64,000 nucleotides of DNA from DASQDN01 sp963825845 (GCA_963825845.1 CAWGVL010000036.1:1-64000), one strand, 5' to 3'; counted from the first letter of the stretch, positions 49,679 through 59,442 are shown. Made by a program: numbers and translations. Notes: generated by a model from the letters alone, not told the origin.

Positions 49679-50523
49679 GATCCCGCACTCGCTGCTACCT
49701 GTGCGGCGGCAGCGGTTGGACAAAGCGTAATCGTATCCGTGCGCACCTTGTCCCACTCGCGTAACGCGAAGCCATGCGAGTCGAAGAAAGATCGGATCCT
49801 GATGCTGTCCCACCCCAATACATCCTCGAGAATGGGAACGATCACCGTGAGCGCGTTGTCACTAAGAACGGTGCGGCGTGCGATCTGGGTGAGATAACGA
49901 TTTTCAGAAACCGCGATGGTCAACCCGTCAAGCCGGTTCACGTGTAACATGACGTGAACATCGGAACTGCCGTCACCGACATAGATGACGCGATCGTGCG
50001 CAATAGGAAGCTGTGCTCGCAAATCCTCGAGTACGGCCACCTTGCCGTAACCGGCAGGTAAACGCATGATGGATTGAATTTCGCCGGTTCCATCGTAGCG
50101 AAACCGGGTTCCGAATATATGCTCTGGCGAGACAATCCCTTCGAGCGCAGACTGAATCACTTCCTCCGGTGCGGCCGAAACGACGTAGAACGTAAACTGG
50201 CGTCCATCGATGTTGTTCAGCATCTTCGAAAGTAGCGAGATGTTCGCCTTCAATCGAATTCGCTTCCCAACTTCAATGAGATGTTCTCTGCGCACCTGGC
50301 GAAAGTCAGGGTCGTGCAGCAGCAGGTAGGCTAGCTCACCGCCCTGCTGAACGAGGTGAATTTGTTCGAGGCCGGCAACTCGCTCGTTGAAATCGGGAAC
50401 TCCCAATAATTCACTCAGAACCTGTCCGGAATCGTGAAAACTGAGTGTCTGGTCAAAATCGCTGACCAGGAGATATTTCCTCGATGCACCGTCGTGATTG
50501 GGCAAAACTGATTCTCCTTTCAT
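49675..50523 (-). CDS. HAD-family phosphatase, SerB/MtnX-like
   Basis: 282 residues, intact. HAD motif I is LLVSDFDQTLSFHDSG, motif II FYVVSAAPEEVI, motif IV YVGDGSSDVHVML. The helical cap between residues 40 and 100 is of the phosphoserine-phosphatase type. It is co-transcribed with the MFS gene (4-base overlap) and divergent from the GntR/LacI-like regulator, which probably controls the pair. Substrate unknown. Confidence 0.85.
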   Translation of the reverse strand: MKGESVLPNHDGASRKYLLVSDFDQTLSFHDSGQVLSELLGVPDFNERVAGLEQIHLVQQGGELAYLLLHDPDFRQVRREHLIEVGKRIRLKANISLLSKMLNNIDGRQFTFYVVSAAPEEVIQSALEGIVSPEHIFGTRFRYDGTGEIQSIMRLPAGYGKVAVLEDLRAQLPIAHDRVIYVGDGSSDVHVMLHVNRLDGLTIAVSENRYLTQIARRTVLSDNALTVIVPILEDVLGWDSIRIRSFFDSHGFALREWDKVRTDTITLCPTAAAAQVAASAGS

Positions 50524-50675
50524 GAGCAGCAGTACGACACCAGGACCAATACGCAGGGGTCCAGGAAATCATGATTAGTGGCGAAGCGACGGGGCGGGCA
50601 GAAGCGGCTTCTCTTCAGTGAAGCCTCCACTTACATAGATGATTCGAAGTATAGCAGGTTGCACACGTTCGGAGA

Positions 50676-50693
50676 AAGCTGTTATAACAGCTT
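50676..50693. promoter_or_regulatory. Perfect 18-bp palindrome, probable operator
   Basis: AAGCTGTTATAACAGCTT is fully symmetric and ends five bases before the ATG of the GntR/LacI-type regulator. It lies in the divergent region with the HAD/MFS pair, as expected for autoregulation and neighbour control. A transcript could also fold it over the ribosome site. Confidence 0.75.
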
Positions 50694-50698
50694 CAACC

Positions 50699-51824
50699 AT
50701 GTCGAGCCGTAACGCGGCTAAACCCAAGCATCGCCAGATATTCGACACATTGAGTCGCGAAATCGAGACGGGCCGCTATAAAGCCGGACAAAAGATGCCG
50801 AGCGAGGCTGCACTGGTGAGACGGTTCGGCGTTTCAAGAATAACCGTAGGCCGTGCCGTGCATGACCTGCAGCAGCGAGGGCTGGTCGATCGTGTCGCGG
50901 GGTCCGGTACATTCGTACATTCTCAGAATGTCACGCGATCGTCATGCGAGTTGGTATTCGGCTTGATCATTCCCGACCTTGGCGAGACGGAGATCTTCGA
51001 GCCGATATGCCGGGGAATTGCGAACTCACCCGATTCTGGCGGGCATGCTTTGTTATGGGCTCACTCGGATACCGCGGGTTCCAGCAAGGAACAGCAGATG
51101 CTCGAGCTTTGCGGGCACTATATCAATCGTTCGGTCTCCGGCGTCTTCTTCGCTCCGCTCGAGTCGAATACCGGCAAGGTGAACCGGCGCGTACTGAAAC
51201 TGCTAAGAAGCGCCGGTATTCCGGTCGTCTTATTGGACCGGCGTCCAGAGAATCCTTCAGCGCGTGAACGGTGTGATCTTGTCGGGATCGATAATTATCG
51301 CGCCGGGTATCTCGCGACGGAACACCTGCTACGGCTCGGGGCACGCCGCATCGGGTTTGTTTCATTTGAGTATCAAGCCTCTACGGTGGGTGCTCGAATA
51401 AGCGGGGACAGAGAGGCTCTGTCGGCTCACGACCGAGCACCGGCGAGTGAGTTGAGATTCCCTGGCATTCCAGGCGAGACTTTGACGTACGTCTGGAAGC
51501 GCGACAAGCATGACTCGTTTGTTTGCGCGAACGATAGGGTCGCGGGCCAATTGATGCGAGACCTTGCTCGCGCAAGGCGTCCGCATTCCCGAGGATGTTC
51601 GCATCGTCGGGATCGATGACGTCTCATACGCCAAGTTGCTCACGGTTCCATTGACCACAGTTCGTCAACCGTGCCGGATGATCGGAGAGACGGCTCTGCG
51701 TGTGATGCTCGAACGAATCGAGCGGCCCAAATTGCCCGCTCGCAACGTACTGTTAGACTGCTCTCTCGTGATACGACAATCGTGTGGATGGCGCGGATCA
51801 ACAGTCAACGCCGGCGAGGCTTGA
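50699..51824 (+). CDS. GntR-family regulator with LacI-type ligand domain, AraR-like (one frameshift)
   Basis: Residues 8-75 are a GntR winged helix (KHRQIFDTLSREIETGRYKAGQKMPSEAALVRRFGVSRITVGRAVHDLQQRGLVDRV in parts), followed by a periplasmic-binding-protein fold (FGLIIPDLGETEIFEPICRGIA, GVFFAPLE, IPVVLLDRRPEN, DLVGIDNYRAGYLATEHLLRLGARRIGFV). A base error near 51570 breaks the frame; the other frame completes the fold with GVRIPEDVRIVGIDDVSYAKLLTVPLTTVRQP. Architecture as in AraR, so a sugar or sugar phosphate is a likely ligand. The start codon abuts the palindrome. Confidence 0.85.
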
Positions 51825-52043
51825 ACCGACGTCACATCCAGAAATCGGACGCAGGTGTTTCGGCCGCATCGTAGTCATACCGCTCGAAGAAAGATATCCC
51901 TATGGCTGCGGAACTCATGATCGCCCTGTTGAACTCAATGTTGAAAGAGTTCACAACTCTGACACGTATGTTTGGAGATCATACTGAGACAATCGATGGC
52001 TTCCAGTACACAGTTCAGCGATGAAATGGATAAACTCTAGAGA

Positions 52044-53021
52044 ATGATTTGGCGGATTGCATTGTTTGGCGCTCTCGCGGTTTCGCAGGTTGGTGCTCAG
52101 AAGCCTGCGCTGGCGGTTGTAGAGAAGGTCGCGGGAGCAGTCGGCTTTTATACATCGGACGGAAAGAGGGTAGCGGGAGCACAAGTCGGCAAGCATCCTC
52201 ATGAAATAGTTTTCTCGCCTGACAGAAAGCAGTTGTACATTTCGGACAACGGAATCCTCTGGATGACGGAACCCGGTGAGGGCGGAAATACGATCTCAAT
52301 CATCGATGTAGCCACTATGAAACGAACGGGTGTCATCGACCTCGGATCCTACCGGCGCCCCCATGGCATGGACATCGACACAAAGAACAACCGTATGGTT
52401 GTGACCATCGAGAATCCGGATGGATTGCTGTTGATCGACCTTGCCTCGAAAAAAGTGCTCAGGAAGTACGACGTCAAAGGCGGCGATCCGCACATGGTAA
52501 TCCTGGCGCCGGATGGGAAGACAGCGTACGTGAGCAACACAGCGTCAAAGACCCTCGCGGCCGTAAACCTGGAATCCGGAGACGTCAGTTTGATCCAGAC
52601 GGATGATCGCCCGCAAGGCGCCGCGTTTTCACGAGACGGGAAGATAATCTACCTGACCAACTCCGATGGCAACTCGATTTCCATCATTGACGTTGCATCG
52701 AGAAAACGCACGGGCACGATCAGCACAGGTAAAGGACCAGGACGTGTCGCAGTGACTCTCGATGGCAATACTTTGGTCTACAATCTGCAACCCGGTGAAG
52801 CGGTTGCCTTCGCTGACGTCCGCTCGAAGAAACAGACCGCGATGGTTCCGCTCGGCGGCCGGCCATTGTCTCTCACCATGACAGCCGATGGGAAACTTGC
52901 CTACGCGGGTATCCAGGATCAGGACAAGGTGATCGTCATTTCAGTTCCTGACAGGAAGATCGTGCGAGTCATCTCGACACCGAAAGCATCCGGTCCTGAT
53001 CCAGTGCTGCCACTTCCTTAA
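52044..53021 (+). CDS. Secreted YncE-type beta-propeller protein
   Basis: 325 residues, intact. Signal peptide (RIALFGALAVSQVGAQ), then repeated blades with the pattern PHEIVFSPDRKQLYISDN, NTISIIDVATMKRTGVIDLG, HGMDIDTKNNRMVVTIENPDGLLLIDLAS, HMVILAPDGKTAYVSNT and GAAFSRDGKIIYLTNSDGNSISIIDVAS. This is a seven-bladed YVTN/YncE propeller, probably periplasmic. No enzymatic residues stand out. Adjacent to a convergent Tat sulfatase. Confidence 0.88.
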   Translation: MIWRIALFGALAVSQVGAQKPALAVVEKVAGAVGFYTSDGKRVAGAQVGKHPHEIVFSPDRKQLYISDNGILWMTEPGEGGNTISIIDVATMKRTGVIDLGSYRRPHGMDIDTKNNRMVVTIENPDGLLLIDLASKKVLRKYDVKGGDPHMVILAPDGKTAYVSNTASKTLAAVNLESGDVSLIQTDDRPQGAAFSRDGKIIYLTNSDGNSISIIDVASRKRTGTISTGKGPGRVAVTLDGNTLVYNLQPGEAVAFADVRSKKQTAMVPLGGRPLSLTMTADGKLAYAGIQDQDKVIVISVPDRKIVRVISTPKASGPDPVLPLP

Positions 53022-53036
53022 TCGGCGCGCGTTGGG

Positions 53037-54404
53037 TCAATGCAGTCCTGCTTTCGTGACACGCGGCTGCACACGTGAGACGCCGGCCATTTTCTGAATC
53101 ACTCGCGCGAGGCGTACGCGTGCAGCCGCCGCTTCCCGTGATTCGCGCCCGGCAGGCAGAGGCTGCTTTTCAAACGGATCCGCTGGGATGTCGAACAATT
53201 CACCGGTGCTGTACAACTTGTACCGCTTGTCGCGAGCGAAGATCTTAAGTGAGAATTGGTCTTTATCCCAGCCCGGACGCGGATCATAGTAGCTGTAGAT
53301 CCACTCGCGCGGGGTTCCCTTCTTCCCGCGTAACTGCGGAACAAAACTTTGTCCATCTGCAATTAATCCTGCCGGAACTTTCATGCCCGCGAGTTCGGCG
53401 AGAGTCGGTAGAAAATCGGTGGAGTCGACGAGATCATCGAGCACCTTCCCGGCGGGTGTTGTTCCACGCCAACTGGCAATCATTGGCACATGAGTTCCGG
53501 CATCGGTGGTGTCGCCCTTGCCACCGGGGATAATACGGTCTCCCATGCGCGATGTGATCTCCTTAGGCGTCCCATTGTCGCTATAAAAAATGATCAATGT
53601 CTCGTCGCGCAATCCGAGGCGGTCGACTGCGCTGATAACTCTGCCCACGCATTCGTCCATGTACTCGACCATGTCACCAAAGAACTTAGTGTCAGATTTC
53701 AGCCGGTCTCCCGATTTCCACTCGGCGCTTCGCGGCGTCGCCACAAAAGGCGCGTGCGTCAACGCCATGGGGTAGTAGACGAAGAACGGCCGTTCCTTTT
53801 CGCGATCCATGAACTCTGATAGAAACGACACGAAGACGTCTTCGCCGTATTCATCCTTCAGTTTGCGAAGTTGGCCGTTCTGAAGCACAACAGGATCCGC
53901 ATAGCGTGAGCCTTTGTCCTCGGTGTGCCCGGCGTGCCATAAGCAGTACTCGTCGAAGCCGCTATCTTTGGGCAGCATGCCTTTTCCCCGCCACTCCGGT
54001 TGGTAGTCAGGAGGATTGTAGCTATACATCTGCCACTTTCCGGCGATGCAGGTCTTGTAGCCCGCTTGCTTCATCATGTGGCCGAAGGTTTTTTCCTTCG
54101 GATTCATCACTCCGAACGCTTCATAGTTGCGGACGTTGTATTGTCCGGTCATTAACTGCAGCCGCGTAGGCGCACAGAGCGGCTGAGCATAGGCATGTGT
54201 GAAGCGGATGCCGGACGCCGCGAGGGCGTCGAGATTCGGCGTTTTATAGGACGTGCCCCCGTTGCATCGCAAGCATTCGTAGCCGAGGTCATCCGCCATA
54301 ATCACGACCACGTTCGGCTTCCCGGTTCGCGCGGCCGCTGCAGTCGGAATAGCGACACTAGCTCCGGCCGTTGCGGAGAGCTTGAGGAAAACGCGGCGAT
54401 TCAT
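53037..54404 (-). CDS. Tat-exported sulfatase
   Basis: 455 residues from ATG 54404. The twin-arginine signal is MNRRVFLKLSATAGASVA. The alkaline-phosphatase-fold core has VVVIMADDLGYE (metal Asp pair at 38-39), the maturation motif Cys77-A-P-T-Arg81 followed by LQLMTG, in which Cys would become formylglycine, plus AGKWQMYSY and FYSDNGTPKEI. This is a type I sulfatase, likely periplasmic, acting on sulfated glycans or sulfate esters. The longer frame to 54539 overlaps the neighbouring gene and is not needed. Confidence 0.9.
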   Translation of the reverse strand: MNRRVFLKLSATAGASVAIPTAAAARTGKPNVVVIMADDLGYECLRCNGGTSYKTPNLDALAASGIRFTHAYAQPLCAPTRLQLMTGQYNVRNYEAFGVMNPKEKTFGHMMKQAGYKTCIAGKWQMYSYNPPDYQPEWRGKGMLPKDSGFDEYCLWHAGHTEDKGSRYADPVVLQNGQLRKLKDEYGEDVFVSFLSEFMDREKERPFFVYYPMALTHAPFVATPRSAEWKSGDRLKSDTKFFGDMVEYMDECVGRVISAVDRLGLRDETLIIFYSDNGTPKEITSRMGDRIIPGGKGDTTDAGTHVPMIASWRGTTPAGKVLDDLVDSTDFLPTLAELAGMKVPAGLIADGQSFVPQLRGKKGTPREWIYSYYDPRPGWDKDQFSLKIFARDKRYKLYSTGELFDIPADPFEKQPLPAGRESREAAAARVRLARVIQKMAGVSRVQPRVTKAGLH

Positions 54405-54432
54405 CGGCTTTACTCTATCAACCCGCGGCCAA

Positions 54433-55662
54433 TCAACGCTCCTCCGCGTCGAGGATGGACTGCGAAGTGTCTTCGAGACGGGCCGCAGAAATGCGATTGC
54501 CGGATTCAATCCATTTCGGGGCGGCCTCGCGCTCCTCATCCGGCCGATTCATAGTGAATGCCGCGACCAGCCTGCTTTGCTTCAGCCACCAGACACTGAA
54601 ACTGCTGGTTGAGAGGTCGCCGCGATGAATGATCTTTTCCGCGCCGGACGGGTCGCCCCAGAACTCATACGAGAGATCGAAAACATCGGAAAAGAAGTAG
54701 GGCACGTGTCTGAATGGATTCCGTTCTCCCATCAGTGAGCGCGCAACGTGTTGTCCTTGCGAAACGGCGTTATCCCAATGCTCCACGCGCCGTCGCTTGC
54801 CGAAAAGGATGTCCTGGTAATTCGCGACATCGCCGGCGGCGAGGATGTCTGGGCGACTCGCTTCGAGGTATTCGTTGACCATCACGCCGTCGCCAACATC
54901 AATCCCGCTGTTGGCGAGGACTTCGGTTACCGGCCGCACGCCGATGCCCGCAACGACCATTTCGCACGGGATCGTTTGATCATCGCTGAGAACCGCAGAC
55001 GCTACTGTGTTGTCGCCTCGCAGCTCGCGAACGGAAGACATCTTGGCAAACCGCACGCCTCGTGCCGCGTAGTAGCTTTCAAAGAAGTCCGACATTTCTG
55101 GTGTGAAAAACGATTTCCAGATTCGGTCATCGCGCAGGACCATAGTGGTCTCAATTCCCTGCTGGGCCAGTACCGCCGTCACTTCCATCCCGATGAAGCC
55201 GCTTCCGATGACAACCGCACGCTTGACCTTCCCGGCGGATCCGCGAATCGTTTTCGAATCGTCCAGCGAGCGTAAATAATGGACATTCGCGAGCGTGCTC
55301 CCAGGAATGTCCAATGTTCGCGGCCGAGCTCCGGTGGCCACGATCAGCTTACTAAACCGGTGTTCCCCGCCGGACGCCAAAGTGAGCCGCTTGCGCCCTG
55401 TATCCACGGCCGAGATTTCGCAATTCAACCTGATCTCGATTCCGTGCTGCTCGTAAAAGTTCTCAGGGTTGATCTTGATGCTATCTTCGGTATCTTTTCC
55501 GGCCAGGAAGCTCTTCGACAAGGGCGGACGCTCATAAGGTACGACGTTATCGGCTGAGAGGATCGCCAGGTCACCTGATGCCAGGCCCGACTCAACGAAC
55601 TGTTTGGCCGCGTATCCGGCAACCATGCCTCCACCGAGGATTACGAATTTCGATTCGCTCAT
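54433..55662 (-). CDS. FAD/NAD(P)-binding oxidoreductase, ferredoxin/rubredoxin reductase-like
   Basis: 409 residues, intact. FAD motif KFVILGGGMVAGYAAKQF, VPYERPPLSKSFL, LIVATGARPRTL, NAD site AVVIGSGFIGMEVTAVLAQQG, second FAD site LAAGDVANY and a C-terminal reductase domain (FFSDVFDLSYEFWG). It resembles the reductase component of Rieske/P450-type electron chains or AIF-like proteins. No oxygenase partner is adjacent, so the acceptor is unknown. A Tat sulfatase gene follows on the same strand. Confidence 0.87.
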   Translation of the reverse strand: MSESKFVILGGGMVAGYAAKQFVESGLASGDLAILSADNVVPYERPPLSKSFLAGKDTEDSIKINPENFYEQHGIEIRLNCEISAVDTGRKRLTLASGGEHRFSKLIVATGARPRTLDIPGSTLANVHYLRSLDDSKTIRGSAGKVKRAVVIGSGFIGMEVTAVLAQQGIETTMVLRDDRIWKSFFTPEMSDFFESYYAARGVRFAKMSSVRELRGDNTVASAVLSDDQTIPCEMVVAGIGVRPVTEVLANSGIDVGDGVMVNEYLEASRPDILAAGDVANYQDILFGKRRRVEHWDNAVSQGQHVARSLMGERNPFRHVPYFFSDVFDLSYEFWGDPSGAEKIIHRGDLSTSSFSVWWLKQSRLVAAFTMNRPDEEREAAPKWIESGNRISAARLEDTSQSILDAEER

Positions 55663-55861
55663 ATGCTCTCCATCAGGGTGTTACGGCGTGTGTTCATCAC
55701 AATCGGACCATATCACGCCACGGCCCTTCAGGGCTGTTCCTTGTCGCAGCTCTCGTAACAACCATGTTCGGCCACAACTCTGCTCCGGCGCAGTTCCGTA
55801 TGAACGCCTTGAAATCGCTGTAGATCAAGAGATGCAAGGATGACCGATACACTGGAAGTTC

Positions 55862-56966
55862 ATGCTCTCAGCAGGTATTGTTGGTCTGCCGAACGTCGGC
55901 AAAAGTACACTCTTCAACGCGGTGACGCAAACCAGGAAGGCCATGGCGGCCAATTACCGGTTCTGCACAATCGAGCCGAATCAAGGCATCGTCACAGTCC
56001 CGGACGACCGCCTTAGAGGTCCTTTCCAAAATCAGTGGATCCCAGAAAATCGTACCCGCGATCTTTGAATTTGTGGACATCGCCGGCTTGGTGAAAGGCG
56101 CGAGCGCGGGAGAAGGACTTGGCAACCAGTTTCTGGGCCATATCCGTGAGGTAGACGCGATTGTTCAAGTCGTCCGATGCTTTGAAAATGCCGACATCGA
56201 ACACGTGATGGACACGGTCGATCCGATCCGGGACATCGAAGTCATCAATACAGAGCTGATCCTTGCCGACATCGAGAGTATCCAGAAACGTCGGACCAAA
56301 CAGCAAAAGGTGGCTAAAGGAGGAGACAAGAAGGCTCAAGCGGAGATCGACCTCATCGATCGACTCGAGCCGCACTTGAACGCAGGCCAGTTCGCCTTCA
56401 GTCTCGAGACTTCTCCTGAAGAGGCGGCGCTGATGAAGGGATTCTTCCTCCTGACCGCTAAGCCCACCTTGTTCGCGTGCAATGTCTCCGAAGAAGAACT
56501 TTCCGATCCCGACTCGAACCCGTGGGTAGCAAAGGTCCGCGACTACGTTTCGCATCACCACGGTACTACGTCGGTTGTGGTGTCAGCGGAAATCGAGTCC
56601 GAACTCGTGACACTTCCGCCGGAAGAACGCGCCGAGTACCTCGAGAGCCTCGGGGTAAAACACTCCGGCACGGGTACGTTGATCAAAGAGGCGTATCATC
56701 TGCTTGGACTGCGGACCTATCTAACCACTGGTGAAAAAGAAACCCGCGCGTGGACGATTCACGCCGGAGATAAAGCTCCCCAGGCGGCCGGTGTCATTCA
56801 CTCCGACTTCGAGAAGAGCTTCATCTCCGCGGAGACCATCGCCTACGACGATCTCGTGGCGTGCGGCAGCTTTGCCAGAGCCCGGGAACTCGGAAAGCTG
56901 CGCACTGAGGGGAAAGAATACGTCGTCCAGGATGGCGACGTGATGGAATTCAAAACATTCCTGTAA
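55862..56966 (+). CDS. ychF: Ribosome-associated GTPase/ATPase YchF (one frameshift)
   Basis: Obg-family protein that in most bacteria hydrolyses ATP and binds the ribosome. P-loop GLPNVGKSTLFNAVT, a YRFCTIEPN-type switch, DIAGLVKGASAGEGLGNQFL and the C-terminal TGS domain (TYLTTGEKETRAWTI, GVIHSDFEKSFISAETI). An extra A near 56015 breaks the frame; corrected, it reads VPDDRLEVLSKISGSQKIVPAIFEFVD and totals about 367 residues, the normal size. Most of it is uninterrupted. Confidence 0.93.
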
Positions 56967-56969
56967 GGA

Positions 56970-57518
56970 TCACGCTTCAACGCGACAGATCAGGTCGACC
57001 TTTGTCTCGTTGAACCACGTGACAAGCTGGGCGGCAATACCCGCATCGTGCCGCCACGGATCGCAGAGAATCGCATCCTTGGTCCAGTCGGCGAAGTTTT
57101 CCAGGTCGGTATCGGCGGGCCGGCCGAGGATTACGAAACCGTGATTCTTATGCCGCAACTGCATTACTTCGACGGGAAAAATTTTCTTCTCCGTCCGTAG
57201 GTATTGAAATGCGAGCGCCGCCTGGAGGGAGCAGTTTCCGGCCTGCATCTTCACCGCGTGCTTGGCCCAGACTTCCATCATGATGAGATTCTTCTCTTCC
57301 TTGCTCAAGTTCGGATTCGCTTTACCAATGGCTTTGAGCTCAGGGATGATTCCTTCGTTGAAGCCTTTGTACTGCTTATAGGCCGAGATGAACGGGCCCA
57401 CGAATGCTTTACTGACCCAGTCACCAGGACTGTTCACGCTGCCATACGGCATCTTATTCTTAACATAGTTCACTGCCTCGCGGGCAGCCTGCATATAGGT
57501 TGATGGGCTCGGTCGCAT
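56970..57518 (-). CDS. Conserved protein with a possible Cys-His-Asp triad
   Basis: 182 residues, intact. No signal peptide. Cys96 in QAGNCSLQAALAFQYL, His126 in RHKNHGFVILGRP and Asp153 in AILCDPWRHDA follow the order and local sequence of papain/transglutaminase-like folds (Gly-Asn-Cys at a helix start, His on a strand, Asp in a DPW turn). I do not recognise the family; similar arrangements occur in secreted bacterial effectors and in cytosolic transglutaminase-like proteins. Convergent with ychF, three bases apart. Divergent from the DUF411 gene. Confidence 0.65.
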   Translation of the reverse strand: MRPSPSTYMQAAREAVNYVKNKMPYGSVNSPGDWVSKAFVGPFISAYKQYKGFNEGIIPELKAIGKANPNLSKEEKNLIMMEVWAKHAVKMQAGNCSLQAALAFQYLRTEKKIFPVEVMQLRHKNHGFVILGRPADTDLENFADWTKDAILCDPWRHDAGIAAQLVTWFNETKVDLICRVEA

Positions 57519-57585
57519 GTTATTGATTTTCCTCCTCACACAAACGCGGAAGAGGCCAAGGAATGTAGCTCACGAGTTCGCTACG

Positions 57586-58045
57586 ATGGGTGTAGCTATG
57601 GTACTGCGTGCTCTATTGACACTCTCGATGCTCGTTCCCTTCACCATGGGGGCCGCAACTCCTCAGAAGGTCACGGTCTATAAGACCCGCACCTGCGGAT
57701 GCTGCGGCAAATGGGTGGAACACCTTAAGACGAATGGCTTCACGGTCGACGTTCAGGAGGTAGTGAGCACATCGGAGTCTCGGAAGAAATATGGCGTTCC
57801 GGTGAGCTCGCGTCCTGTCACACCGCTGTCGTGAGTGGATATACGGTGGAAGGACATGTTCCTGCGGACGATATACGCGGCTTCTGAAGACCAAGCCTAA
57901 GGCGGCGGGAATTGCCGTCCCTGGTATGCCTATGGGTTCACCCGGAATGGAGCAGGGTGGGCGTCGTGATTCTTACCGCACCCTCTTGTTCAAAGCCGAT
58001 GGAACCACCTCGGTATTTCAGGACCATCCTGGAGATGGCAGGTGA
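57586..58045 (+). CDS. DUF411 metal-binding protein (one frameshift)
   Basis: Exported protein of about 152 residues with signal peptide (LRALLTLSMLVPFTMGAA). Family motifs are VYKTRTCGCCGKWVEHLKTNGFTV, with three Cys in CGCC, and, after a frame change near 57815, VSGYTVEGHVPADDI and AGIAVPGMPMGSPGMEQG, a Met-rich tail typical of DUF411/CopG-like periplasmic copper-binding proteins. The stop overlaps the GTG of the ThuA gene (GTGA). Copper is an inference from the family. Confidence 0.82.
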
Positions 58046-58779
58046 AACTTGCGATAGCTCTCGTTCTTCTGGCGACTTTTACGCCTGGCGCGCAGAAGAA
58101 AGTCCTGGTTTACACGAAGAACGGGAAAGGCTACGTCCACGAGAATATCGCGACCAGTGTTGACGCAATACGGAACCTCGGTGCGCAAAACGGATTTGTG
58201 GTGGATGCATCGGACGATCCGAAAGTGTTCACTCCCGAGAATCTGAAACAGTACAAAGCCATTGTCTTCAGCAACAGCAACAACGAAGGCTTCGACTCCG
58301 ATGCGCAGCGTGAGGCGTTCAAGAAGTACGTGCAGGCTGGAGGCGGTGTCGTCGGGATTCACATCGCCACGGGAACCGAGCGGCAGTGGCCCTACTTTGC
58401 GGCGGTGATGGGCGGCAGGTTCGTTCGCCACCCCAAATTGCAGCGATTTACGGTCACAGTCAAGGACCGGACGCATCCCGCCACGAAAGGCCTACCCCCG
58501 ACATTCGAGTGGGAAGACGAGTGCTACGTCTTCGACCGGATCAATCCGAGCATCAAGGTGCTCCTCACCACCGATCCCTCAAAGATAGACGATCCGAAAC
58601 GAACCGAAACGCATGCGGAGTATCCGCTGTCCTCGTACAACACGTACGATGGCGGGCGTCAGTACTACATCGCGCTGGGCCATAAGAAGGAGCATTACGC
58701 TGAGCCCCTGTTCACACAGCAACTTTTGGGCGGAATTCTGTGGGCGATGGGCGAAAAGGCGAAGCGCGGGAGCGACTAG
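58042..58779 (+). CDS. ThuA-domain secreted protein
   Basis: 245 residues, intact, GTG start overlapping the DUF411 stop. Signal peptide (LAIALVLLATFTPGAQ), then the glutamine-amidotransferase-like ThuA fold: KVLVYTKNGKGYVHENIATSVDAI, YKAIVFSNSNNEG, GGVVGIHIATGTERQWPYFAAVMGGRFVRHP and HAEYPLSSYNTYDGGRQYYIALGHKKEHY. ThuA proteins take part in trehalose or other sugar use in some bacteria, with no settled activity. No sugar operon is beside it. Confidence 0.87.
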   Translation: MKLAIALVLLATFTPGAQKKVLVYTKNGKGYVHENIATSVDAIRNLGAQNGFVVDASDDPKVFTPENLKQYKAIVFSNSNNEGFDSDAQREAFKKYVQAGGGVVGIHIATGTERQWPYFAAVMGGRFVRHPKLQRFTVTVKDRTHPATKGLPPTFEWEDECYVFDRINPSIKVLLTTDPSKIDDPKRTETHAEYPLSSYNTYDGGRQYYIALGHKKEHYAEPLFTQQLLGGILWAMGEKAKRGSD

Positions 58780-58782
58780 CTA

Positions 58783-59442
58783 CTACTTCAGTTCAGCGAG
58801 GTATTTCCGCAACACGCGCTCCACATACTGTTGGGTTTCGCGGTACGGCGGAATATTCCGGTACTTATCGACGGCCCCCGGACCGGCGTTGTATGCGGCG
58901 AGAGCGAGCCTTACCGGATCGGGGGTGTCTTTGTACTTCAACAAAAGTTGGCGGAGATAGCGGGCTCCCGCATCCGCATTCTGCAAAGGATCATGCGGAT
59001 TGGCGCCGAGTTCTGCGGCCGTTGCGGGCATGAGTTGCATCAACCCAATTGCGCCCTTGGGCGAAATCGCCGCTGTTCGATACGCCGATTCAACCGCCGC
59101 GACACTTCGAACGAACTCGGGACGCAGACCGTTGTTCACAGCGGCAAGCTCAACCAGCTCCTGGGGAGTCGGTGGAGGCGCTGGAGCCTTCGTTTCGGCT
59201 ACGTCGGTCTTCGGAGGCGGCGGTGGAGGAGGAGGGACATACTCCTCGACTTCAAACCTGACAATATCGCCGGTCGGAAGTTCCATATGGCCTGAGCCGG
59301 TGTGAAGGCGTGTCTTGCCATCGACAATTTCGTGACGATCCGCGTAGATGCGGAAGCCGTTCTGCAGGACGGCGTACTCGCCTGCGAACATAGGGCACAC
59401 GGCCACAAGAGATAAAACAATCCTCTTCACGCGGAGAAACAC
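58783..59442 (-). CDS. Lytic transglycosylase (SLT domain)
   Basis: 219 residues, intact. Signal peptide (RIVLSLVAVCPMFAGE), a short beta region, an octaproline linker (residues 70-77), then a goose-lysozyme-like SLT domain. The catalytic Glu is in FVRSVAAVESAYRTAAISPKGAIGLMQLMPATA; the fold continues with NPHDPLQNADAGARYLRQLL and LALAAYNAGPGAVDKY. It cleaves peptidoglycan in the periplasm. Convergent with the ThuA gene. Confidence 0.92.
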   Translation of the reverse strand: MFLRVKRIVLSLVAVCPMFAGEYAVLQNGFRIYADRHEIVDGKTRLHTGSGHMELPTGDIVRFEVEEYVPPPPPPPPKTDVAETKAPAPPPTPQELVELAAVNNGLRPEFVRSVAAVESAYRTAAISPKGAIGLMQLMPATAAELGANPHDPLQNADAGARYLRQLLLKYKDTPDPVRLALAAYNAGPGAVDKYRNIPPYRETQQYVERVLRKYLAELK

